Of a DNA stretch of 33,318 bases, positions 1 to 7,646 are shown piece by piece (position 1 is the first letter of the stretch; each line of letters starts with the position of its first letter). The position numbers were made by a program, and so were the translations under genes. Source of the stretch: Candidatus Aminicenantota bacterium (GTDB taxonomy: Bacteria; Acidobacteriota; Aminicenantia; UBA2199); the NCBI GenBank assembly GCA_026393835.1, contig JAPKZK010000092.1, positions 1 through 33,318 of the forward strand, written 5' to 3'. Below the pieces are notes generated by a model. That model saw only the letters and a list, made by a program, of their open reading frames with translations. It did not search any database and was not told the DNA's origin.

Positions 1-2
1 AC

Positions 3-54
3 GCATAATGCACCTCCGTGGTTTTTTATTTAATTATACCACAGCATTATGCAC
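3..54. repeat. Imperfect inverted repeat at window start
   Basis: GCATAATGC (3-11) and GCATTATGC (46-54) are exact reverse complements, and inside them GTGGT and ACCAC also pair. The structure lies in AT-rich DNA upstream of the ROCO gene. It could be a transcription terminator of a gene beyond the window edge, an operator, or the end of a small mobile repeat. The sequence does not decide between these. Confidence 0.4.
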
Positions 55-134
55 TTATGAAAATAAAATGTTTTAAAAATGAATATTTTAGATAAAAGAT
101 GCGACAGCGGAGACTTGACTAAGCACTAGTCTCT

Positions 135-2391
135 TTGACTATAATATCAAATTCAATAAATGATACCTCCTTTCTTAAAGGTTTGAGGCATCTAAAGGAA
201 TTAATTTTATGGGATACTCAAATCACCGATATCTCCTTTCTTCAAGGGTTAAGTCAATTAACCACTTTGGCTTTGAGTTTTAATCAAATCACCGATATCT
301 CTTTTCTTCAAGAATTGAACCAATTAACCACTTTGATTGTGCTTAGAAATAAAATCGCCGATATCTCCTTTCTTCAAGAATTGAGCCAATTGACCACTTT
401 GAATTTAAGTTATAACCAAATCACTGATATCTCCCCTCTTCAAGGGTTGAAGAATTTGACCGTATTGGATTTGAGGCGCAATAATATCCGAGTATTACCC
501 GAAACCATTGTTGATCTGGGAATGAAAATAGATGTAGATCCCGATTATCCTATTGAAAAAGGAATTTCACTGTATGGCAATCCCCTGGAAACGCCGCCAG
601 TGGAAATTATTCGAAAAGGTAGTGACGCTATAAAGGCTTATTATAAATCATTAAAAGGAAAAACCCTGCCCTTAAATGAAGCCAAAGTCCTGCTGGTGGG
701 CGACGGAGGCGCCGGAAAAACTTCATTGGTTAAACGGCTGGTGGGAAAACATTTCGATAAGAAGGAACCCCAGACCCACGGTATTAACATCAACCAATGG
801 GAGGTTAAACAGGGCAAAGCCAAAATAAAAACCCATCTCTGGGATTTCGGCGGCCAGGAAATCATGCATGCCACCCATCAATTTTTCCTTTCCAAACGCA
901 GCATCTATATCCTGGTACTGGACTGCCGGAAAGATGAAAAAACCGAATACTGGCTCAAACACATCCAGAGCTTTGGCGGCGATTCACCTGTATTGGTAGT
1001 ACTCAATAAAATCGATGAAAACCCGGGGTTTGAAGTCAACCGCCTGTTCCTCCAAGAAAAATACAAAAACATCACAGGGATTCTTCCGCCTCTCCTGCGC
1101 TAAAAATACAGGAATTAAAGAGTTTGCCGATGCCCTGTCGGAAACGTTGAACTCCGTGGAAATGCTTCAAACCACCTGGGCGGAAAATTGGTTCCAAATT
1201 AAGAAACGCCTGGAAAACATGACCGAACCTTTCATCACCTACGAAAAGTATACGGAAATGTGCATCGCTGAAAAAATATCGGACAAAACCAGCCAGGATA
1301 CCCTGGTGGATTTCTTAAACGACCTCGGCGTTATTCTCCATTTTAACGATTTAGACCTCCAGGGCGTCCATGTACTCGAACCCAAATGGGTCACCGAAGC
1401 CGTCTATAAAATCATCAACTCAGAAAAACTCGCTCAATGCAAAGGCATCCTGGAACTGGAACTTTTAAATGAAATCTTGAAACGAACAGGGAAACATGGT
1501 TATGATTATCCGCCGGATAAGCACCCTTATATCATCCGGTTAATGAACAAATTCGAACTCTGTTATGAAATCGATAAACAAAAAGTACTGGTTCCCGATC
1601 TTCTGGATGTACAGCAGAGTTCATTTGATTTCGATTACGCCGATTCCCTCAAATTCCTCTTCGAGTATGATTTCTTACCCCGTTTAATCATGCCGCGCTT
1701 CATCGTCAGGATGCACAACGATATCAAAAATGAACTCCAGTGGCGCACCGGCGTGGTGCTGGAAAACAATGCCTTTCACGCCACAGCCGTGGTGAAGGCC
1801 GATAATGAAGAGAAAAAGATATACATCTACGTAAGCGGGATGCAAAAAAGAGATTACTTTGCCGTGATCCGTCACACCATCCGCGATATCAACGGCAGCT
1901 TCGAGAAATTAAACGTCAAAGAAAAAGTTCCCTTGCCGGATTATGAAGAGATAGCCATTGAATACGCCGAATTGATCGGTTTTGAAGAAGTAGGAGAGGA
2001 GAATTATCTCGTCGGAAAATTAAAGAAAAGGTACAGCATAAAAAAATTACTAAACGGTATTGAACCGGAAGAAACGCGAAAAACACCCCAGGATAATAGT
2101 TATCGACCGATAGTGGCAGGAAGAGATGTAACCATTTTCGATATGAAGGGCGATGGAGCATCCGTTACCATCCACAATACCATTGAAGTGGAAAAAAAGC
2201 TTGAAATCATCATAAAGGAATTGCAGGAGCATGATGTACCGGGGAAAGAGGAGCTTATTAAAGAATTACAAGATGGGGAAGTGAAAAAGGATAAGTCCCG
2301 GCTGCGGAAAGTATTGGGTACAGTGCTAACCCGGGTAGCGGAAATCGCGTCCCTCGGTTCTGCCGTGACCTCCCTGCTGTCGATATTATGA
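135..2391 (+). pseudogene. ROCO-family GTPase (LRR-Roc-COR), broken by a one-base frameshift
   Basis: ROCO proteins are large GTPases in which a Ras-like Roc domain is followed by a COR dimerisation domain; here leucine-rich repeats come first. In the first frame (135-1103) residues 1-115 are LRRs of about 22 residues. Roc then shows the P-loop GDGGAGKTS (residues 189-197), DFGGQE (from 237) and NKID (from 291). The frame ends at 1103, but the neighbouring frame (open from 1015 to 2391) continues without loss, with FFRLSCAK as the G5 region, then COR and a C-terminal tail ending in a hydrophobic helix. Reading across GGGA at 1077-1080 with one base less restores KNITG-FFRLSCAK. The start is uncertain: TTG at 135 is the first start codon after the upstream stop, there is no clear ribosome binding site, and the residue before it still fits the LRR pattern, so the 5' end may be truncated. 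Either a true pseudogene or a sequencing error; the cellular role is unknown. Confidence 0.85.
222..485 (+). repeat. Four 66-bp tandem repeats encoding LRRs
   Basis: Units begin at 222, 288, 354 and 420 with near-identical DNA (ATCACCGATATCTCCTTTCT-like starts). Each encodes one 22-residue leucine-rich repeat of the type NQITDISFLQxLxxLTTLxL. Identity at the DNA level suggests recent expansion or gene conversion, so copy number may vary between strains. Confidence 0.9.
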
Positions 2392-2399
2392 TTTCACAG

Positions 2400-2428
2400 T
2401 TGAAATTACTATCGATTGATTTTATAAT
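2400..2428 (+). promoter_or_regulatory. Sigma-70-type promoter for the antitoxin-like gene
   Basis: TTGAAA (2400-2405) and TATAAT (2423-2428) are separated by exactly 17 bp, close to the sigma-70 consensus. The predicted leader contains GGAGG shortly before the ATG at 2482. The pair downstream therefore has its own promoter, independent of the ROCO gene. Confidence 0.7.
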
Positions 2429-2481
2429 AAAAGTGTGATAAAAAGAATTCCAGGAGAATCATTAAATAGGAGGTATCCTAA

Positions 2482-2787
2482 ATGCCGGTTATGACAGTTA
2501 AATTGAGTGAAGCCCTGGTAAAAGCAACACTGGCCAGGGATATTAACGATGCCTTTAATAGGGTATTTTCAGAATACCTGGACCTAAAATTAAATCAATT
2601 GGAGCAGTCTATCAAAGCCTTTCAAAAAAAGTGGGGTTCAACCTTCGAGGGATTCAAAAAAAATATCCAGCATAACCGATTAAACGAAGATAGTCATTCC
2701 TATGCCGTTGAGAACGACTTCTGGCAGTGGGAAGAGGCAGAGACGTTAAAAGAGCATTACAACGATATTAAAAGCCAATGGATGTAA
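2482..2787 (+). CDS. Small antitoxin-like protein, partner of a decayed toxin-like gene
   Basis: A 101-residue soluble protein with a GGAGG ribosome binding site and a strong promoter. It has a helical N-terminus, a charged middle and a C-terminal motif YAVENDFWQWEEAE. From memory, this pattern (Y-x-V-E-x-D-x-W-x-W-E) recurs in small proteins encoded just upstream of toxin-like genes in bacteria and archaea. Its last 10 bases overlap the start of the next, broken gene, the usual layout of an antitoxin followed by its toxin. No DNA-binding domain is evident. Function as an antitoxin is inferred from size, overlap and context, not from a firm family match. Confidence 0.6.
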   Translation: MPVMTVKLSEALVKATLARDINDAFNRVFSEYLDLKLNQLEQSIKAFQKKWGSTFEGFKKNIQHNRLNEDSHSYAVENDFWQWEEAETLKEHYNDIKSQWM

Positions 2788-2956
2788 CCTGGTTTCTCCG
2801 CCGATTATTGGAAGCATTATCCCGCTTCTCTTTTGTAAAAAACGTTGACCTGGTCACAGAAGTATTTGTCGTCTTGTTATCGAGCCAAAAACTATTGAGG
2901 AAATCATCGATCATTTAGCCGAATCATGGGATATCCTTATTAAAATAAATCGCTGA
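2778..2956 (+). pseudogene. Remnant of a toxin-like gene with internal deletion
   Basis: The ATG at 2778 overlaps the preceding gene and starts a plausible N-terminus (MDVTWFLRRLLEALSRF, then VKNVDLVTEVFVV). That frame then runs into an unrelated sequence and stops. In a second frame the DNA ends as IEPKTIEEIIDHLAESWDI followed by LIKINR and a stop at 2954-2956, which reads like the C-terminus of the same small toxin-like family (TumE/DUF6516-like, from memory). The middle of the protein is missing and the two ends are out of frame. The gene is therefore very likely dead through a deletion, leaving the antitoxin-like gene intact. Confidence 0.6.
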
Positions 2957-3116
2957 ATTCGTTGGCGCTTAAACCTGCTTGTCTGATAATTGCCTTTAAT
3001 TAGAAGTTCTTCATGATGCAAGTCTCGCGCCGTCATCCTGAGACCATTAAAATGCCGCCGCCAAAAGAAGACACACCACGGCGCCAGGGCACAAAGAAAC
3101 ATCATGGCACGATAAA

Positions 3117-3166
3117 TTTTGCGTATAAGCAAAAAAAAAGGCGAAAAATTTTGCTTACACGCAAAA
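3117..3166. repeat. 18-bp inverted repeat
   Basis: TTTTGCGTATAAGCAAAA (3117-3134) and TTTTGCTTACACGCAAAA (3149-3166) are reverse complements with a single mismatch, separated by 14 A/G-rich bases. It could fold as a stem-loop in RNA or act as a two-site binding element. No gene directly adjoins it. Confidence 0.6.
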
Positions 3167-3354
3167 AAATCTTGATTTCCCCCTGACCCGGGTTTATCCC
3201 GGTTTTGTCTGCCCTGGTATGAAAATAGCCGCGAAGGTCCCGGCGGGGCACCCTTAAAGCGAAGGACCGCGAAGAAAAAAAATCCCTGGCGCTTTGGTGC
3301 GCCCTATTGCCTTATCATTTGACTATAACGAGCGAATAAAATCAGGCCGCGGCG

Positions 3355-3442
3355 ATGTAGGGATTTGATTCATCAAATCCCAAAGACAAATAACCTGTGA
3401 AGGGCTTGATAAATCAAGCCCCTACATGATAAATCAAGCCCC
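3355..3442. repeat. REP-like palindromes, two in inverted arrangement plus a partial third
   Basis: GGATTTGATTCATCAAATCC (3361-3380) and GGGCTTGATAAATCAAGCCC (3402-3421) are each near-perfect palindromes. They are flanked by ATGTAGGG on the left and CCCTACAT on the right. A partial third copy follows (3427-3442). The two palindromes differ by paired changes that keep the stems intact, as expected for a mobile or structured intergenic repeat family. Confidence 0.7.
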
Positions 3443-3477
3443 ATCATTAATATTGGTATGGAGTTTTTTCCAATTTT

Positions 3478-3487
3478 TTGATATAAT
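3478..3487 (+). promoter_or_regulatory. Extended -10 promoter, very close to the start codon
   Basis: TGATATAAT, a TGn-extended -10 with TATAAT at 3482-3487, lies only 6 nt before the ATG at 3494. The -35 region (TGGAGT near 3459) is weak, which an extended -10 can tolerate. Transcription would start at or just after 3493. Confidence 0.6.
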
Positions 3488-3493
3488 GGCCCC

Positions 3494-3913
3494 ATGAGGA
3501 AGAAAATGAATAAGATTGTTCTGGACTTTGTAAGCGATTTAAAATTCACCGAATTTTGCGTGCTGGTGGCCGGGTACATCAGAAATATGACCAATATCAA
3601 AGAGGATGAATTCTTTAAAATCGAAATTTCACTGCGGGAAGTCCTCAACAATGCCATTATCCATGGAAACAAAGCGGATAAAAACAAAAGAATTTGCGTG
3701 ACCTTCTGGTGGACCCACTTCCGGTTCTATATGAGCATCAAGGATGAGAACCCCGAGAAAGTCGATTTCGACGCGATTAGTAAGAAGTTGCGCAGCAATG
3801 ATATTTTGTCCTCCAACGGCAGGGGAATTTTGATAATGAAAAGTTACATGGACAAAGTGGAATTTCGCCCCTCCACTCATGGAACTGAAGTCGTATTGGA
3901 AAAAAAACTGTGA
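3494..3913 (+). CDS. RsbW-like serine kinase / anti-sigma factor (HATPase_c_2)
   Basis: A single-domain GHKL ATPase of 139 residues, the size of RsbW/SpoIIAB-type anti-sigma kinases. These bind a sigma factor or phosphorylate an STAS-domain antagonist. The N-box EVLNNAIIHGNK (about residues 50-61), the D-x-N-P segment IKDENPEKVD and the glycine box SSNGRGILIMKSYMD are all visible, and the protein ends in the typical GTEVVLEKK strand. The start may be ATG 3494, which would give a nearly leaderless mRNA, or ATG 3506, which has GAGGA five bases before it. The stop overlaps the GTG start of tsaB (GTGA), so the two are co-transcribed and probably translationally coupled. No STAS antagonist or sigma partner lies beside it, so its target is unknown. 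Confidence 0.85.
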   Translation: MRKKMNKIVLDFVSDLKFTEFCVLVAGYIRNMTNIKEDEFFKIEISLREVLNNAIIHGNKADKNKRICVTFWWTHFRFYMSIKDENPEKVDFDAISKKLRSNDILSSNGRGILIMKSYMDKVEFRPSTHGTEVVLEKKL

Positions 3914-4617
3914 GCCCTTTAAGCGAACCTGTTCATATCCTGGGGGTCGATACCACTTCCAAACATTCATCCATCTCCATTTCCCTTGGGGATGAGATAC
4001 AGGTGGAATACAATTTTACCACCCTGGACGGCCTGTCTGCAGCGCTGGTCCCGGCGCTGGAATTTGTATTACGAAGCGCCGGCTTGAAACTCGATGATAT
4101 CGATGTTTTCGGCATTTGCATCGGACCCGGGCTCTTCACCGGCATCCGCGTGGGCATGGCAACCCTCAAAGGCCTGCTCTTCCAACAGGACAAACCGGTA
4201 GTCCCGGTTCTGTCCTTGAAGGCCCTGGCGTACAAGTACATTAAATCCGATTTTACCATTATTCCTTTGATCGACGCCAGGAGGGAGGAGGTTTACATCG
4301 CCGGGTACAACTGTTTAGAAAAAAAAATCAAAGAGATCATCTCGCCCCAGTTGATCCCCATCGGTGCACTGGAAGAAACCCTTGATAAAATCGAAAACGT
4401 CCAGTTTATCGGCAGCGGCGCCGAAGTGCATAAAGAACTCATAAAAAAAACCTACCACTCCAGTAAAATATTTTATAGGTCCTCGTTCCTGGCCTCAGAG
4501 ATTTGCAAGGTGACTTACCGGCAATTTTTGAAAAAGGAGTACCTCACCGATTTGCAGCAGCTACTCCCCTTCTATATCCGGAAACCCGACGCGGAAATAA
4601 ATTATCCCGGAATATAA
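3910..4617 (+). CDS. tsaB: tRNA t6A biosynthesis protein TsaB
   Basis: TsaB is the catalytically inactive ASKHA-fold partner of TsaD. Together with TsaE and TsaC it installs threonylcarbamoyl-adenosine at position 37 of ANN-decoding tRNAs. The 235-residue length is normal. The N-terminal strand-turn HILGVDTTSKHSSISISL and the segment GICIGPGLFTGIRVGMATLK are characteristic. Translation begins at a GTG that overlaps the previous stop codon. rimI follows after a 60-bp hairpin repeat; tsaB-rimI adjacency is common in bacteria and supports both calls. Confidence 0.93.
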   Translation: MSPLSEPVHILGVDTTSKHSSISISLGDEIQVEYNFTTLDGLSAALVPALEFVLRSAGLKLDDIDVFGICIGPGLFTGIRVGMATLKGLLFQQDKPVVPVLSLKALAYKYIKSDFTIIPLIDARREEVYIAGYNCLEKKIKEIISPQLIPIGALEETLDKIENVQFIGSGAEVHKELIKKTYHSSKIFYRSSFLASEICKVTYRQFLKKEYLTDLQQLLPFYIRKPDAEINYPGI

Positions 4618-4618
4618 A

Positions 4619-4677
4619 GAGGATGCCTCCGGCGGCCCGCTTTTTGAAAAAAGCGGGGCAAAAATTTTTGATAACTT
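4619..4677 (+). repeat. Hairpin repeat element, copy 1 (between tsaB and rimI)
   Basis: CCCGCTTTTT (4636-4645) and AAAAAGCGGG (4648-4657) form a perfect 10-bp stem with a tiny loop, preceded by GCCTCCGGCGG and followed by CAAAAATTTTT. The same pattern recurs at 23473-23590 in both orientations and, diverged, at 28270-28314. It begins right after the tsaB stop codon and fills the gap before rimI. It may work as a terminator or attenuator, or be a mobile repeat. Confidence 0.7.
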
Positions 4678-5136
4678 TTGATAAACGAAAACATACACAT
4701 TCGTAAAGCGCGGCCCGGAGATATCGATGCAGTTTTCTATATTAAACAAGAACAGTTTTCCAATCCCTGGAAAAAGCAACTCTTTTACGATGAATTGGAC
4801 CATGATATTGCCTTTTTTTATGTGGCAGAGGATACCGCGTCCAAAGAGATTATCGGGTATATTATCTTTTGGATTATCCGGGAAACCCTGGAACTCCACG
4901 ATATCGCCGTAATAGAAAAATATAAAAAAAAAGGCGCCGGTTCACGATTGCTGGAGTTTATGCTGGAAACAGCACGCACCCGGCAGGTTGAAGAGATGTT
5001 CCTGGAAGTGAGACAATCAAATACAGCGGCCATCGCCTTTTATGAAAAGTATCATTTTAAAAAGATCGACATGCGCAAGGACTATTATACAGGACCGGTG
5101 GAAGACGCGGCGGTTTACGCCCTATTTTTAAAATAG
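4678..5136 (+). CDS. rimI: Ribosomal protein S18 alanine N-acetyltransferase RimI
   Basis: A GNAT-fold acetyltransferase that transfers acetyl from acetyl-CoA to the N-terminal alanine of ribosomal protein S18 in classical RimI; relatives acetylate other proteins. The 152-residue protein has the RimI-like EQFSNPW near residue 26-32, the HDIAV strand, the acetyl-CoA loop (EKYKKKGAGSRLL) and the end motif NTAAIAFYEKYHFKKI. The only in-frame common start codon is TTG at 4678, because a stop lies at 4672-4674. No Shine-Dalgarno is seen; the hairpin repeat abuts this start and may have replaced the original signal. The 3' end overlaps the convergent HD-GYP gene by 9 bp. Confidence 0.88.
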   Translation: MINENIHIRKARPGDIDAVFYIKQEQFSNPWKKQLFYDELDHDIAFFYVAEDTASKEIIGYIIFWIIRETLELHDIAVIEKYKKKGAGSRLLEFMLETARTRQVEEMFLEVRQSNTAAIAFYEKYHFKKIDMRKDYYTGPVEDAAVYALFLK

Positions 5137-6210
5137 AAAATCAGGGTCTTTAAATTTGAGATCGATATCGATTCGTTTTTGCTTCCAGAAGTCCAATGGA
5201 ACCGCGTGAAAAGCGGCCACTACACGGGGATCAAATTGGATGCCGGAAAATTTTTTCAATTCACCGGAGGCCTCCTCGAAAGTCAGGGCCGCCCTGTAAG
5301 AACGCTCTGAGGTCATGGCATCGACCGTATCCGCCACTGCAAAAATCCGCGCCCCCATGGGAATGTCTTTCCCTTTGAGGCCCGAAGGGTAACCGGAGCC
5401 CTTGAAACGTTCATGATGGAAAAGTACGATTTCCGAAGCCCCTTCCAGGAATTCGATATGTTGCAGGATTTTGAACCCCACTTCCGGGTGAGTTCTCATC
5501 ACCGTCCATTCCGCATCGGTCAATTTTCCCGGTTTTTTCAGGATGGCGTCCGGGATGCCGATTTTCCCGATATCATGGAGCAATGCGCCATATTCCAGCG
5601 TTTTTAATTGTTCCGTGTCGCCCCATCCCAATAATTCCGCCAGTTTAAGGGTATATTTCGCCACCCTCAGGGAATGCCCTTGAGTTTCCTCGTCGCGGGT
5701 ATCCAGGGCGGTGACCAACGCCCTTAACGTAAATATATAAGTTCTATCCAGCTCTTCAAGGGCATTTTGCAGTTCTTTCGTGCGATCGGCCACCATCCGT
5801 TCCAGTTCCCGTTGGTATTCCTTGTTTTCCAGCACCAATCGCCGTTTCTCCATGGCTTTCCTGGCAATCAACGCCACTTCCGTCAATTTAAAAGGTTTTG
5901 ACACGTAATCGTAGGCGCCCCGGGACATCGCGGTAATTGCCGACTCGATGTCTTTAACCGCAGAGATCATAATAACCATTACATCTTCATCGATATCCTT
6001 TACATCGCTCAGTAATTCGAGACCGGTCCTGCCGGGCATCCGGATATCCGACATCACCAGGTCGATGCTACCGTCGGATTTGAACTTCTCTAAAGCATCG
6101 AAAGCGTTCGCAGCCAGGATACACTGGAAGCCTTCACCTTTCAGGAAATCTCCCAGCAATTCCCTGATATCCGCTTCATCATCCGCAATTAAAATTTTTT
6201 CCTTTTTCAT
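5128..6210 (-). CDS. Response regulator with HD-GYP domain (putative cyclic-di-GMP phosphodiesterase)
   Basis: A 360-residue two-domain regulator. The N-terminal REC domain has the acidic cluster DDE (10-12), the phosphorylatable Asp55 (SDIRMPG) and Lys105 (SKPF). A coiled-coil linker (about 112-157) leads to the HD-GYP domain with HDIGKIGIP (212-220) and HHERFKGSGYPSGLKG (265-280). The metal ligands and the GYP motif are intact, so cyclic-di-GMP hydrolysis is expected for the family. No histidine kinase is adjacent, so the input is unknown. The start codon ATG at 6210 has no Shine-Dalgarno; TATATA lies 7 nt upstream, suggesting a leaderless transcript. Its 3' end overlaps rimI convergently. 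Confidence 0.92.
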   Translation of the reverse strand: MKKEKILIADDEADIRELLGDFLKGEGFQCILAANAFDALEKFKSDGSIDLVMSDIRMPGRTGLELLSDVKDIDEDVMVIMISAVKDIESAITAMSRGAYDYVSKPFKLTEVALIARKAMEKRRLVLENKEYQRELERMVADRTKELQNALEELDRTYIFTLRALVTALDTRDEETQGHSLRVAKYTLKLAELLGWGDTEQLKTLEYGALLHDIGKIGIPDAILKKPGKLTDAEWTVMRTHPEVGFKILQHIEFLEGASEIVLFHHERFKGSGYPSGLKGKDIPMGARIFAVADTVDAMTSERSYRAALTFEEASGELKKFSGIQFDPRVVAAFHAVPLDFWKQKRIDIDLKFKDPDFLF

Positions 6211-6217
6211 GTTATTT

Positions 6218-6223
6218 TATATA
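6218..6223 (-). promoter_or_regulatory. -10 box for the HD-GYP gene
   Basis: On the minus strand TGT-TATATA ends 7 nt before the ATG (6210). The intervening bases hold no Shine-Dalgarno. No clear -35 was found at the standard spacing, but the TG motif could support an extended -10 promoter. Confidence 0.45.
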
Positions 6224-6276
6224 ACATATTAAAACGTCTAAGTAAAGCCTTCCATCGTGATCCGGCTTACATTATT

Positions 6277-6328
6277 ACAGCCGGGGGGAAGGAGGAGAAA
6301 TCAGGGTGTCTTCATATCCCCCGGCTGT
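6277..6328. terminator. 11-bp stem-loop after metK
   Basis: ACAGCCGGGGG (6277-6287) and CCCCCGGCTGT (6318-6328) pair perfectly around a 30-nt loop. It sits just past the metK stop on the minus strand. There is no long U-run, so it is either a weak or Rho-assisted terminator or an mRNA-stabilising 3' hairpin. Confidence 0.5.
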
Positions 6329-6338
6329 TCGGGGAACT

Positions 6339-7505
6339 TTATTTTTTCAAGCCCGCCAATTTTTTTAATTCGTCCACTTTGTCCAGTCGTTCCCAGGGGA
6401 ACGAATCTCTTCCGAAATGGCCGTAAGCAGCGGTTTTAGCATAAATAGGCCGTTTGAGCCCCAATTGAGTCAGTATGTCGGCGGGTTTTAAGGGGAATAC
6501 TTTCCTGATCAGTTCTACGAGTTTTTCTTCATCGATTTTACCGGTGCCGAAGAGGGCGACATTAACAGAGACCGGTTCGGCGACGCCGATAGCGTAAGCC
6601 ACCTGGACTTCGCATTTTTCCGACAGCCCGGCGGCCACGATATTTTTGGCTATATACCTGGCCGTATAAGCGCCGGAGCGATCGACTTTGGAGGGGTCTT
6701 TCCCTGAGAAGGCGCCGCCGCCGTGTCTACCCATTCCACCGTAGGTATCCACGATTATCTTACGGCCGGTTAACCCCGCATCAGCCTGGGGCCCGCCAAT
6801 TACAAAACTCCCGGTGGGATTGACATAGAATTTGGTATCCTCATTAAGCCATTTACCGCACACCGGTTTAATCACTTTCTCAATGATATCTCTTTCGATC
6901 TCATCGTGGGAGCGGCCTGCGTCATGCTGGTTGGATACGACTACCGTAGTGACCCGGGTGGGTTTCCCGTTGACGTATTCGACCGTCACCTGGGATTTTC
7001 CATCCGGCGCCAGGTAGGGAATCTCTTTGTTCTTCCTTACCTCGGCCTGCTTTTGAGTCAGTCTATGGGCCAGGAAAATGGGCAGCGGCATATATTCGGG
7101 GGTCTCGTTGGTGGCATAACCGAACATCATACCCTGGTCTCCGGCCCCCTGTTCTTTAAACCATCCTTCGCCGTCGGTAACACCCATCGATATATCCGGG
7201 GACTGCTCTTCAAGGTGCACCAGAACGGCGCAGGTTTCATACTCGATCCCGTACTTCGAGTGGGTATACCCGATCTCTTTTAGCGTATTCCTGACGATTT
7301 TGGGGATATTAACGTACCCTTTTGTGGTTAGCTCACCGGCCACCACGACGCAACCGGTTTTTGTGAGGCATTCGACCGCCACTCTCGAGTCAGGGTCCTG
7401 TTCCAGGCAGGCATCCAGTATCGCATCCGAAATCTGATCGCATACCTTGTCGGGATGACCTTCCGTTACGGATTCAGACGTGAAAAGGTATTTTCCTTTT
7501 ATCAT
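6339..7505 (-). CDS. metK: S-adenosylmethionine synthetase (methionine adenosyltransferase)
   Basis: Makes S-adenosylmethionine from methionine and ATP in the cytosol. The 388-residue protein is full length, with the N-terminal FTSESVTEGHPDKVCDQISD, the hexapeptide GAGDQG, the phosphate loop GGGAFSGKDPSKVDRS and the C-terminal GHFGR. The start is ATG 7505 rather than the TTG 12 bases upstream, because GGAGG lies five bases before this ATG and the protein then begins MIKGKYLFTSES as in homologues. A consensus promoter at 7584-7612 gives a leader of about 70 nt. The gene is monocistronic, with no other methionine-cycle gene adjacent; the MTA phosphorylase at 28398 salvages a product of SAM use. 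Confidence 0.97.
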   Translation of the reverse strand: MIKGKYLFTSESVTEGHPDKVCDQISDAILDACLEQDPDSRVAVECLTKTGCVVVAGELTTKGYVNIPKIVRNTLKEIGYTHSKYGIEYETCAVLVHLEEQSPDISMGVTDGEGWFKEQGAGDQGMMFGYATNETPEYMPLPIFLAHRLTQKQAEVRKNKEIPYLAPDGKSQVTVEYVNGKPTRVTTVVVSNQHDAGRSHDEIERDIIEKVIKPVCGKWLNEDTKFYVNPTGSFVIGGPQADAGLTGRKIIVDTYGGMGRHGGGAFSGKDPSKVDRSGAYTARYIAKNIVAAGLSEKCEVQVAYAIGVAEPVSVNVALFGTGKIDEEKLVELIRKVFPLKPADILTQLGLKRPIYAKTAAYGHFGRDSFPWERLDKVDELKKLAGLKK

Positions 7506-7583
7506 TTTAACCTCCAATTGATTACTTATTTATCTATTATGGGCAACAAAAAGGGGTAAAACATGACCTTGTTTTAGTATAGT

Positions 7584-7612
7584 ATAGTACCAAACTTTCT
7601 ATTCACTGTCAA
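7584..7612 (-). promoter_or_regulatory. Sigma-70-type promoter for metK
   Basis: On the minus strand TTGACA (7612-7607) and TACTAT (7589-7584) are exactly 17 bp apart. The predicted transcript start near 7577 gives about 70 nt of leader. That leader shows no riboswitch architecture that I recognise. Confidence 0.75.
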
Positions 7613-7646
7613 ATACTAAACGATTAAAACAAATATTTTTTTCTAC

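Larger units (their letters stand above)
2957..3493. other. Gene-poor intergenic region with degenerate repeats
   Basis: No credible protein-coding gene is seen here. The stretch about 3000-3300 resembles decayed intergenic repeat sequence (GGCGCCAGGGC, GCGAAGGACCGCGAAG). It also holds an A/T-rich hairpin (3117-3166) and a set of palindromes (3355-3442). The right end is the promoter of the next operon. Together with the two broken genes to its left, it looks like a site of past insertion and decay. Confidence 0.55.

Noticed and set aside
1070..1090. Programmed ribosomal frameshift in the ROCO gene
   Set aside because: There is no convincing slippery heptamer and no adjacent stimulatory structure or internal Shine-Dalgarno. 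A simple indel or read error is more likely.
7506..7577. SAM riboswitch upstream of metK
   Set aside because: The predicted leader is only about 70 nt and shows no multi-helix riboswitch layout or terminator that I can recognise.
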